From Undaria pinnatifida (lineage: Eukaryota > Sar > Phaeophyceae > Laminariales > Alariaceae): DNA of 64,000 bases. This document shows, in pieces, positions 42,906 through 55,300 of the stretch. Each line of letters begins with the position of its first letter. Position 1 is the stretch's first letter. The notes under the pieces are model-generated. The model was not told the origin of the DNA. It saw only the letters and a program-made list of their open reading frames with translations, and did not search any database. The translations under genes were made by a program, and so were the position numbers. Where the stretch lies: contig JABAKD010000026.1 in NCBI GenBank assembly GCA_012845835.1, forward strand, positions 5,821,014 to 5,885,013. Reading direction: 5' to 3'.

Positions 42906-43182
42906 ATGTGTGGGAGCTTTGGGATCGTGGGAGCACACAACGGGGACATAGATATATACATACCGTCAACTGTATATACTAGCTACGGCATACAGCTGGC
43001 GGTAAGCCATGCGCCTCCGTACAATGTATGGTGCAATGTGTGCGCGACGAATGATGAACGGGGGCATGACATGAGACATGAGACGACGTGATAATGTTGA
43101 GGGTCACGCGAGCGAATAATGCGGCGGAACCGATGCTGGTTCGCATTTTGTCATCCCCGCACTAAACATTTTGTTTTTATAC

Positions 43183-43347
43183 ATGAAACTCCCTGTCGCA
43201 TCAATTCATCGATTCAGGATACCCTCCTCTACGGCAGCGCTGTGCTGTGAGAGTTGTCAAGTTATGCGACCGCCGACACGCTTCGTGTTCTTGGGTGCTC
43301 CGGGTGTTGGCAAGGGCTCTTTTTCATCAGTCATAGGCCCACAATTG
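43183..43347 (+). CDS. ADK: adenylate kinase exon 1: presequence and P-loop
   Basis: ATG at 43183 opens MKLPVASIHRFRIPSSTAAL and a Cys-containing stretch. Then comes RFVFLGAPGVGKGSFSSV, a textbook adenylate kinase P-loop with the nucleotide-binding lysine and Ser in place of the common Thr. The donor is AATTG|GTGAGA. The next in-frame ATG, 35 codons on (43285), just before the catalytic core, is an alternative start and would give a cytosolic form. Confidence 0.9.
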
Positions 43348-46300
43348 GTGAGACACCATCCCAGCGATTTTGACATACATTCAGCATCACGTTACCATTG
43401 CTACGTACGCTGCGCTTACACGCCTGTTGTACGTAGTGGGCAGCATTAGTACCTGAGGTGCTTGGTACTGCTTGGTACTACTACGTAGTACCTGAGGTCC
43501 CCTGGTACTACTGTTGGTGCTGGTGCATACGTGCATACCCTCTATCTCCTGACACGTGGTCTCCTGGGTTTATGTATGCCAGAGCAATGAGGCCCGAAAT
43601 TCTCTGCCATGGCTGGTACACTCGCCTGGTACACTCGTTGTACCAGGCAGCAGTAATACCGCAGGGGCGTGGTACTGATTGGTACTACTGGTGCACGTAA
43701 GGTCACCTGGTACTACTGCTGCTGCTAGTGGTGGTGTATATACCCTCTATCTCCTGGCATACGGTCTCCTGGGTTGAAGTATGCCAGAGCAATGAGGTCC
43801 GAAATGCGAGCACTTCCTCTCTCCTTCGCAAACGATGTCAGGAGACGGCATTCCATTCTGCACGGAATATAGAGACCGTTAGATTATTATTATGAATATA
43901 AAAAATTCCTTATATTTATGTTCTCATTGTTTTAGAACCTTGGTCTGGTTTTAGAATGGGAGCTCCCAAAGGTGTGAGATTCCCCTACGAGAAATGCGTA
44001 GGGGAGTGGCGCAAGGGCACATATCACTGCCGGACGCACACAATACGTCTTATCCACCCTCGCGGGGGAAAAAAAGCTTTGAGGGCTTGCCACGCGCGAC
44101 ACACTGCACGGAGCGCGCCCAAACCTCGACCACAGCAGTGACCGCACGGTTCGCGTTGTCTCCACCCTCTCGGCGTTTCGGCTAAAAGTGCGCCGACGAA
44201 GAGGTACCTCCGAAAACAGAGGCAAAAACGACCAATCACTAGTAATTGGAGGTAATGAGGCGCCGCGGCCTCAATACCTGCAGTGGTTATATCTGCGATG
44301 CACCATGTATGGAGTTCCTTGTCATGTATTGTAATGTATTGGCATTGAGCGCGTCCCAGAACCAATTGCTCCTGCGATAGATTGGCTCTGGATTCGTTCT
44401 GTTGAAGCTGCTGCCGTGAAGCAATTACGCGGCGCGGCCACCCATCTGGATTGGACAGGTCGCCGAGGTCGTTGTACCTCGATTCGAATTGAGGGTGTAC
44501 CCGCAGGTTTGACACCACTGCTTCTGGTATTCCGAACGAAAAGGGTACGATGGCGGAGAGATTATGTTGTTGTTCTCGACGCGCTTGTGTGCGTGTGGGC
44601 ATTGTGGGCTTATTCTCGACGAGCTTGTGGGCTAGTCGGTATTGTGGGCTTATACTCGACGAGATTGTGAGCTAATCATTATATCGTGCGGCGGTTACTC
44701 GAGTATTATATGTGCGGCGGAACTAACTCTACTCTTTTCTTGTCGGTATAATTGAGCTTTCAAAAAGATCAAAATGGCCGTTTCATCTCGTGCTGTCGAT
44801 TATTGGACAGATGACGCGGTTCAGGAGTGTTTCTCAGTTCTGATGCGTTGGTACGATGTTTCGAGAACTCGAAAAAATGATAGAGGAACCCAGTTTTGGT
44901 GGTGGTGAAAACGCACGTTGCCGCATCTGCCTCGACGGACTCTCAAGGACTTACGTCGAAACCAATTCGAGAATAGTTGTCTGTTTTTTTGTGCGTGCAC
45001 GGAACCCGTCGGGACTGGCCTTGGATCGTGTACGTTGAGCGCGGTGGACAAACGTGGCCGAAACCAATGCTGACTTACACAAACATACACACAAACACAC
45101 ACAAACATAGAAAGTCGTTCAAGGCACCCTACCCCCTACCCTCGTATGCGATCCGATATGAACAGTTTTTTCCCCCTTGGAAAACCAAAAAAGGCTCAGC
45201 GCTGCGCGCTTCGCGCTCCTCGTCAAAACTACTCATATAGAGATCCCAGTTGTGCCGGTTGCCCGCTATAGTGCCTGTGAACTCGAGTGGCACAGATGGA
45301 AACTAGTAGTGGCAGTATGCGGAGTAGTGCCGGTTTTTGCTGTAGTGCCGATAGTTCCGGCTGGCGCATACCGGCACTATAGAGGGATCACTACTGCTGC
45401 CGCAACGTCGCCCAAAAAAACGGTGCCGTAAACTGACGTCTTTCCTTCTTCCTCGCGCTGCCATTGTCAAAAGGCCATGGGTATGACTCGAGTGCGAAGA
45501 CGCCAGGAGACAGCACCTTCCATCTTTGACCAACGAAAAAATTCCAAATATACGTATGCACCCCTAGCGGTGTATAGAAGCCATACACCCCTATTTAATA
45601 CCAAGTGTATACTACTAGTATCAATAGTATACCGTTATCCCCGGTATCAGGTCCCAGCCCGACCAGAAGCCTTAGCCCTACGTAACCTAGCCCCAAAATC
45701 ATACGCCTAGCCCTACGTAACCTAGCCCCAAAATCGTACGGGGTGGGATCAGGGTGTATACATATATTACAACACTTCGGGTAGGCGTGCATGACTTATA
45801 TACGACACCTAGTTTTTTTTTTCGTACACGATGTAAAGAAAATTAACGAACGAGCCCCTTTTTACGAGGAAACAAGAAGTGTTCAAGGCGACATTGTCGT
45901 AAGATGTTTGAGGCCTCTGCGTTGACGCCTATGACGGTTGATGTATCCCAGGTTCGACTCGCGCCTGTAACAACTTCTCTTCTTGTCTTGCGTGGCGTGT
46001 AGTACACGCCAGGTTGGGGCAAGGTTCGACGACGAACCAAGCAACGGCAAACAACAGAAGTGCCTTGAGGCAATTGAGAGGTGCTTGTACAGAAAGAACG
46101 AGAGTCGACAGTGATTACTTGTCGGCGGGAAACGGATTTTCCCGTCTCCCTGTCGCCCGAATCTACGGAGACTCCACGACCACTTTTAGTACAAGAAGAC
46201 ACGATATCCAACACCTCTGGAACGGCTACCGTTCGTACAAATCTTCACGAGAACATAATATTACTTTGCCAGGGTAGAAAGTGTACCTGCGGCGACCAAC

Positions 46301-49300
46301 ATAGGGGTGTGCATATATTTTTTTCGAAAAAATGCCTTGACCGACACCAAACTACTAGGTTTTAGTGTGGAGCACTCGGCCTTACACCCTTGATAGGCAT
46401 GGGCGCGGACACTGGTTGTGCTGCATGTAGACGTGTGGAAAAGTAACAGTTTAATGTGGAGAACACGCATGCCCTCTGAGTGCGCGCGTTTTCCAGTGCG
46501 CTGTAATTGCTGTCACGCTTGTGTGTCATGGACATGTATGTTGTTTTGGGTCCTCCCACAGGGGCTGTCCACCGTGGGTGTGGGAGACTTGGTTCGAGAT
46601 GAGGTGAAGCAAGGAACGGCTGTGGGGAAGCAACTCAAGGTGAGAGCTAACTAACTTTTAGCACAATCATGTCACCTCATATATATATGTATATATGTAC
46701 TGCCGGCATTACACTGCTGCTACTGCTGCTGCAAGCTACATACGCTAATCAAGTAGTCTATGCGTCTGTGCTGCAACAGTTGCTCTTTGTATACTCCGTA
46801 GTATAAAAAGCCAAAGGGTTGTTGTTGTTGTTGTCTGTCGATGGGTCTTACTTGGATGCTATATACTGTGTATAGATCGCATGATACCAAGCATGAGATG
46901 TGAGCTATGACCAGTGCCTCGGCTTACCGAAATGAAAAAAAATACGACTGTTCACACGTTTACACCCTTTGAGCGGCTGCGTGTAGCTCGCGGGGAAGCT
47001 GGCATAAGACTTTTTCTGTTCTCAGGAGTTCCCATCGTAGTCCACACAGCTTTCCATAGCAGCTTTTGTGTCATACCTTACACGTCGCAAATACTATTTC
47101 TGTGCCAGATACTTGTTTTTATTCCGTCAGGATGCTTGTCTTTACCTTCTTTGGTGACCGCGGGCTAGGTTTCGGGAAAATGGGCTAAGAAATGGCCACA
47201 TGCTACTATTAGTACTAATACGATTAGTAGCACTAATAGTACGGTAGAGGAGCGCCAATTATTCTCTGATCCTCATCAGTTGAGGAGCTCTATGCCTTCC
47301 AAGTAACGATGATTTTGCTGAGCAAAATGAAACTCCACCCAGATACACAAACCCTTCGCCCAGGCGTACATACATACACTCATACCTTGGGATAAATGTA
47401 CGTGTAGTAGCTACCTGCTACCGTTAATATGATTGACAACACTTTGTTGATGCTCACCCTGACAATATCCATAGATAAGAAGAGTCGTGTATGTATATCT
47501 TCAAAAGATACCTCATCTGTAAAAACGAATGGCCGGTGTATCACGCAGATTGCAAAAATATGGGCATCGACCCTAGATCCACAGCTGACGTATCTTAGAA
47601 CAATTTTATAAATGGTACAGTGGGTGGCCCTATATAGTGCTGGTCATATAGTGCGGGTGTCCGATATTGTGCGGGTGAAATCGTTTGGCACAATACAGAC
47701 CCCTCTATAGTGGCCGGTTTTTATATAGTGCGGGTGCCCGGTATAGTGCGGGTAATTTTTCGTGACACATACCCGCACTATATAGGTCCACCTACTGTAT
47801 TGCGAACGAACAAGAATGACGAGATTCCGACGACTTCGGGTCAGGGATCCCCGTCGTCGTTCAGGAAATATTTTGGCCAAAAAAATCTGCCTTGCTCGTA
47901 GAAGGCGGCAATAATGTCAGAATTTCATCATCTTTATGATGTTGATCATCACCACTACACCACACACAGCCTGTGTTGGTTAGGAGGAAAAGTTACACCT
48001 GTTGAGCTATCTCAGTCGCCAGCACAGACAGTATCGTGTACAGCGGTGGGGGGCTTCCCACAGTGCCGTTTTGAGAATCCCACTGCCATCTACAGTGCCA
48101 CTGCTCTCTATAGTGCTGGTTAAATATTGCAACTGCTCTCCGTAGAGCCGGTTGAGTAGTGCCGCTGCTCTCAATAGTGCCGATTTAACAGTGCCACTGC
48201 TCTATGCAGTACCGGTTGAACAGTGCCACTGCTCTCTATAGTGCCGTTGGCACACCTAGAACTCACTATGTTGCAATATAGTAACCCTATTCCCAATAGT
48301 GCCGGAGCCCTGGATAGTGCCGGTATATTAGGCCGGCACATGTATGCCGGCCGTATCGGGAGCCCCCCGCTATCTCAAGACACGAATTTAGTATGCAGTA
48401 CCCCATTCGGTGGACTTTCATAGCGCTTTTTTGGTCGGCAAGGGGGAAGAGTGCATACCGCCGAACGATTCGTGTATGGGCATAAATCTCGTTGACGTGT
48501 TTCCGAAGCTTCACGGTATTCGTTGCTGTTGTGTTTTCACCCCCTAGTCCTGGAGAAGACTATCGGGTCGGGCAATTGTCCCCAGGGGGTGTGCTATCTC
48601 CCGCATTATACTTGGATAGCTTCTTGTAACGAACGGCTCTTGGTTCGGAGCGTTTGCCTATGGCGTAATATTTTCTTTTTTTGTTTGCCAAGGATCCAAA
48701 AGTTGGGATTTTTGCCCCCAAAACCGGCTGGCGTTCCGATGTCGGCAAGAAATGGGCAAATCTTGGGGCCCTCGGGGAAATTTTTGCGCCGGCGTACAAA
48801 CTTGGAACCCTAAGCCCTGTGTAGCAATTGGTACTTCGTGTGGAATGCTCTCGCCGAATTGACGGAGTACTCCTCCTGAGAACAGGAAGTCTTGATGTCG
48901 AGTTTCCGCGCGAGATACAGCCAGCCGCTAAAATCGTGCAGGAATGCAAGATTTCGGAAAGTTGAGATACTGATGTTATTGTGCCATTTTTTTTTTCCTT
49001 GGCCCGGCCGTACGAAAAGTATACCCTCAGGTAGGTTGCAACGGAGTACCGGTACACGAGTACACAACGGCGTTTTGCCGTTTTGTCTTTTTGAGGGCAG
49101 CAGAAAGTCGCCGCGAGATCCAGCCGCTGAAATGGCGTAAAAAAGAAGAGATCGGAAAGTTGAGATAATGCGGAAAGTTGAGATATTGCTTCCATTAGCA
49201 TGAAGCCTGACAGTAACAACAGGGATACTGGTAACTTGCTACCCTTACAAAAGCAAAGGTACACGAGTACACCACGGCGGTCGAGCGCTGTTTTTTGTTC

Positions 49301-52300
49301 TTGAGTACAGCACTACTGCCTCTCGAACAGCTGGAGGAGTGGTATAGTTTGTCGGATGTCCATGCCACCGTTTTTGCGTGGCCAAAAGTTATTTTATTTT
49401 CTCTGTATTTTTGATGCATTATGTCCGTCTCGTATTTTTGTGGCACTCGGAGCTTGTGCTTGACTATGGGCATGTAACAGGGTGAAAAACTAGCACGAAC
49501 ATTGAGACGGGTTGAAAGAACAATTTTATGTGAAGAACATACATACACAGAGCAGTAGCACTAAGGGAAGTCACCGACATAAACATCCTTCATGAGAAGA
49601 CATGCGCACTCCGTAGAGCGAGCGCGCGATCGAGGCATCACACACAGCTAGCAAAGGCGAGGCTCGACGGAGTCCTTGACCTCAACGCTGAAGTGTATTC
49701 CTGAAGTGCAGAGCGCTGATAAATTATCGCGTCGCAGGTCATATACGCAAGGGTTCCCGTTTCGAAGTTGTGCATCTCTATCAAAGTGCAGCAGTACTGC
49801 TGCTCTACAGTATGTACCGTCGCTGATTTCTCATGCCCTCGACTGCTCATGCCACCATAGCGACAATCGATTTTGGGCCTGGCATATGCTCGGGAATTAA
49901 ATCGCCTTCACGGTACTCGCATGAGTGGAGCATGATATGCCGTTCCTGGTAGCTTGCTTTTACGGGCTGCTGTTGTCTGTACGTAGGGCTCTACGTAGAC
50001 AACACGAGTACGCTCGAACTCGAAACGTTCGATTTTCTGTTATAGCAGGCACCCCAGGAGGCGCCGTAAACAAAAAAAAAATGACACGCCGCAGACGCCG
50101 CAGGTTTTTTCCCCCCGTTGGACAAGAGGGGTACTCTAAAAACGAGTGAAAGTAAACGTAAAACATCCAAAGAAAAAGTGTTATTTTCTCATTTGTTCTT
50201 GTATTCACAACGCTCCGGTTTGTTTTTTGTTCTGACTTCTGGTGGATGTGGCGTTGCGTGTACGCATTTTCTACCCGGTACCCGGTACATGTTTTGCATC
50301 CTGTTGCGGTGTGCGTTCAAGCAGTCCCCGTCACTTACGAGCAGAGGAAGTTTTCACGAAGGTATTCGTACGTGCCAGGTATCATACGACTGCATGACGA
50401 AGCCGTCGAAACTATGGGGTGCCCTACGTGCGGCATCACAACAGTAGGAGTAGTGCTGTGATGATAGTGCTTTTTTGTCCAAGGTACCAACACAAAGTAA
50501 TTTGTTGTAGTGCACGGAACACGAACCAGTTGTATGTTGTTTAACCCAGAATGGTCATGATTTGCCTCATGAAATGAGACGAGATCGACCGAAGGCATTT
50601 TTTTTTTTGTGTGTGTGTGCTTTTCACGACACAAGAAGAGAGGTTTTTCTTTTTAAGCCCCTTTGAAGCCCAGGCATGATACCGACGTGAAAAGCGACGA
50701 GGTGGATAGTACCAAGCCTCTGGGAAGGGACACACAGCAGTGCGAGTGAGTGCCACAATGATGCACGCGTGTCGCGCAGACTCCTACAGGTCAGTTTTTA
50801 CACGCCCCTTACCCGAGCAAAACCAGGCTCTTTCGTGTGGTCGCTGCTGGAATCGTCAGTTTTTTCCCGTCATTTTTCCCCGCTTAAGTTCCATTTTTTT
50901 TTGTGTTCACCCTTGTGGGCAGCCCATGTACAGCGAATGTACAGCAGCGACCAAAAAACGGTAATTGCGACGTGTCCAAGCGTCTGCGAGCAATGTGAGC
51001 GAGCAGTACTATTAATAGTAGGATTATGCCGCACCCGTCCCGCGCGGCCCGTTGCTTTGTTGTTGTTGTTGTTGTTGTTGTTTTTGTTGTTGTTGGTGGT
51101 GGTTTTGTTGTTGTTGTTGTTGTTGTTGTTGTACTTCGAACACCTATTCTATCATCCCCTAATCAGCAGTACCCAATGCTGTAAGCATCAATGTTCATGG
51201 TTTATTTTCCCCTCTGCAGACCCAAAGGGGTTCGTAGCTACAATAGGCGTATAGTCGGAAAAACCTGCACCATCAGCATATAAAAAACACTGCGCCCACT
51301 CATATACTTGTAGTCTGGGGGCAGGCCTGTATGTATTACGTTGTTTCATACCAGGTACGCATCAAGTGACCCGGCGGTAGCGGTAGCGGGTGTTTTCTTC
51401 AGATTAAATCGTTCTTTCTGCCCAGCATGTGCACTCGATAGCATATATATCTACTTCGTGGTAGCCTAGACCATGCGTGTAACTTCGCTCCAAGTACCCG
51501 GGACATGGTTAAGTGCGACAAAGTGAATCGCAACAGCGGCACTAGGCTCAGCTTCTTTTTTTCTTCTTCATCCCATTTGTTATCCTCGCACTACTCTCGC
51601 CCTCCCTCCCAGTAGTAACTCAGATCCGGAGTCACATAGCGGGCCCTCCTCCCCCCTTCCCACTACGGTACCCGCCTTCACTTTTTATCGCGAGAGTAAT
51701 TCAGCATTTTCTTCCCTCGTCGACTCGCGTCGAATTGTGCCAGCATTGCGTAGCGTTGATTATTAGCATTGGGTCGTTGAACGGTAGCCCCCTCAACTTT
51801 TCTTTAACAAAATCACCGATTTTGAAACCAGCCCACGGCCGTATCTTCTGAAATACGGTGCCCTTGGCCACCCCGACGTCATCGATCGATAGTCCTTCGC
51901 GAACAAGAAATCATGTGGATATATACTTTTCATAGCATCCTTTCTCGTATCGAGCAGCCACGAAACGTTCGTTAAACAAATCGCTGATCTGGGGGGGGGG
52001 CTGTCGTAGAATCAGTCCAATTACCAATATCAACTATGGATACCATGAGTAGCATGACAACAACAAAGCAGCATCAGCGTTAAATTGACATTTTTTTTAG
52101 CAATATTATCCATCACGAGTAGCTCGACAGCAACGAAACAACAGCCGCATTAACATCAGTTTGCGCTACTGCTGTAGCAATGATACTATCCACCACAAGT
52201 ATATAGCATGGAGCGCGCGACAGCAACAATAGCAGCACAAGCATGCATTAGCACCATTTATAACAGTAATTAGGATTTGCAATATCAACCACCACGAGTA

Positions 52301-55300
52301 GCACCAACATGGTGTCGATATCGCGCACATGATGACACGACCACTGCTGCTGTCGTACATCTGGTGTTATATCGTACCTACGTGCTGACAGTGGAGCCAC
52401 AGCCTAGCCACAGCCTCTCCCCCACCAGAATCGTTAACTAAGGCGGCCGCTTCCCTGAGTCGCAGGGTAACCTACAGAGAACAACTTGTTTTTTTTTTGT
52501 GTTGCCTATTCACAATAAATCTGCGCTTCAACCTACGTCGAAATATGTAAATAATTTCATTTCAGCATTTTTGAGGAGCCAAGGCATGGCCGCAACAGCA
52601 ACTGTTAGATGTGCCTATTGAAAAGGCATCGGTCTAGGTGACCGGCCCCAGCTTCTGCGCTTGTCTGGCGACTTGCAGCTGGCGACCACCTCAGACCGGT
52701 GATCGCGCCCCTCTCGGTGTTGGCCTATCTTGTCGTGTTGTCATCTCGTCTTATCGTCATCTCTTGCCTTGTCATCTTGCCGTCGTTGTTGTCTCTTGTA
52801 GTGTCATCTTGTCATCATATCTTGGTGTGGTAGTTGTCTTTCTGCCATTTGGTCGTGCTGTCACCTTGTCATGGTGTTGTCTTGTAATGTTTTCGTCGTA
52901 TCCTCTTTGTCGTGTTATCACTTGGGTGGTCTTCTTGTTCGTCTTGCCGTTCTTCCCGTGTTGCCATCTTGACATCTTGCCACCTTGTCATGCTGGTGTC
53001 TCTTCTGTCCGTGTCCTCGCAGGCCTTTTCTGACAGCGGACAGCTGGCACCAGACGAGGCAATCAACCGCTTGGTGAGACATAAAAACGTTGCTAAAATA
53101 GCCCTCGCACGCTTAACGAGCTGCACACGACTACCAGGCACATCGATGGCAACCTAGCAACCTTGAAAACATACTGCAGAGTTCCATTCTCTGTTGATTA
53201 TGTAGCACTAACCTCTACAAGTAGACTTGTCAATCACAGCACAACGAGCTGCGCGCGGCCGAGCAATCTTGAGCGAAAAAGCAGTACGGTTCCTTTTGTT
53301 TGTTCGTTATGTAGCACTTCCCCCTTCAAGTAGACTACTCAAATCACCGCACAATCGAGCTGCACGCGGCGTGCAACCCTGAGCACAAAAAAACTGTGCA
53401 TTTCTTTTTTCGTGGAATTGTAGAGCACTACCCACTACAGCAGTAGACTACTCGTTCACCGTAGAGCGCTGCCTACTAGACTACTCATTCACGTGACGGA
53501 GAACTCTACGTAAAACGGGTAGAGCCGTACAATCACCGAAGTACATGCTGTCGGGTGCGACAAATCTCTGTGGCTACGTAGCGTTCATCTCCGGGGCTCT
53601 TTATGTCAGGTCATCCTCGAGCCTGGTATAGGTCGGTTTCGTGAGTTCGAGCCCCCCCGAGTGCATACTCGTATAAATTAGTGGGGACTTTTCTTGTGCA
53701 CAAATGGACTTGCGGAAAGCGCGAGAGCGTGAGTTAGCAACATTCGATGAAAAATCGACGAGCAGTGGGATTGCTGAACCCTATGCGCGATAAAAATTTG
53801 AAGGCAAGAACCGGGGGGAAGAAGGGACGACACCTGTGACCACGGCTTGTCCAGAAGCTGGAAAGAAGTGTGAAAAAAAGACGAAAAAAAAAGAAAAAAA
53901 TGTCCAATACGTTCTACCTTCTATATTTTGTGCACGGAAAGTCCAGTGTCCAGTAGTCATGTGTCGGGCTGACAAGCCTGCACAGTAGGAGTCCGTCTCC
54001 CGATAAGGCGGTATGCCCATATAAGGCGGTATGCCCATATAAGGCGGTATCCCGATACAAGGCGGTCGAAATCGCTTGACACGCCTGAGGAATTGCACTC
54101 ATAAGCTGGAATGAATAAGGCGGGCTGCCCTCTATAAGGCGGTCACGTTGCTCTCTATAGCACTTCACCACCTTTGCTGGTGGATGCCTTTATAGTGCTG
54201 CTGTACGTACGTAAGGGGGACGACGTTCGGCATGCTTAGGTTGACCTGATGTGTTGCTGCAAAAAGTTTGCCGGTACTAAGGTCAAGTGGTGTGTGTTGG
54301 CGCTGTGCTAGCGGGGGGGTCAATCCTTCTATTGCTGCAAAACTTATCCCACGCTACGAGTACATCCAAGTTGTTTGTCACCAAAAGCGCGGGTGCTGTT
54401 CTTAATCGGTGAATTTGCCGAGTAATAGTAACACCAGGTACCTGGTATGCTTTTTCCAAGCTAGCATCGACGCTCCTGCTTCACGAACAACAGTCTAAAG
54501 CTCTGCCGACGACAAACGCAAGACATGTGTTCGGAGAAAAAAAAGTGCGTTGCTACCATATGTGCGGTGTATATTTGCACCGTGCAGATCATAGCCATTC
54601 ATTTTGATGTTTTCTGAGGTCGAAAATTGCCGATGTGTACTCGTGCACGCTACGACTTTTTTTTTGTGTTAGTATTCGTATCCCCGCCGGAGATATGGTG
54701 GCTGATGTTATTGTGGATGGCCTGCTAAAAAAACTTGGTTAACCGGTTTTACATCGGCGGCTGTCTCTTATGTTTTTTTAGTGGACGTTCAATTTAGCAC
54801 ATCTCCTTGACAAACTGCACAACACTCGATACTCCCCGCTCGTGTACCACGAGCATCTACTTAGCTCCATTTCCCCCCCGGTCACCGCCATGCATCTGTG
54901 CGTTTTTGAGCTTTACGTGTACCTTTCGGCGCTGCCTGCATTGTGTGCTTTTTTTTGTTTTTGTTTTTCTTACACTTCTTCTTTCCAGCTTCTGGACAAG
55001 CCGCGGTCACAGGTGTCGTCCCTTTCTCCCCCCCGGTTCTTGCCTTCAAATTTTTATCGCGCATAGGGTTCAGCAATCCAACTGCTCGTCCATTTTTCAT
55101 CGAGTGTTGCCAGCTCACGCTCTCGCGCTTTCCGCAAGTCAATTTGTGCCCAAGAAAAGTCCCAACGAATCTATACGAGTATGCACTCGGCGGGGCTCGA
55201 ACTCGCGAAACTGACCTATATCAGGGTCGAGGATAACCTGATACGCCACCGGGGCGGCCGATAGTATCTACATGTGACTTCCTTTGAAACCTTTTTGCGT

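Noticed and set aside
44024-44602. 192-codon minus-strand open frame
   Set aside because: No family motif, biased composition at its end, and no supporting splice or start context.
48560-49264. 234-codon minus-strand open frame, the longest in the window
   Set aside because: It spans internal duplications and homopolymers, has no recognisable motif, and lies in an adenylate kinase intron on the opposite strand.
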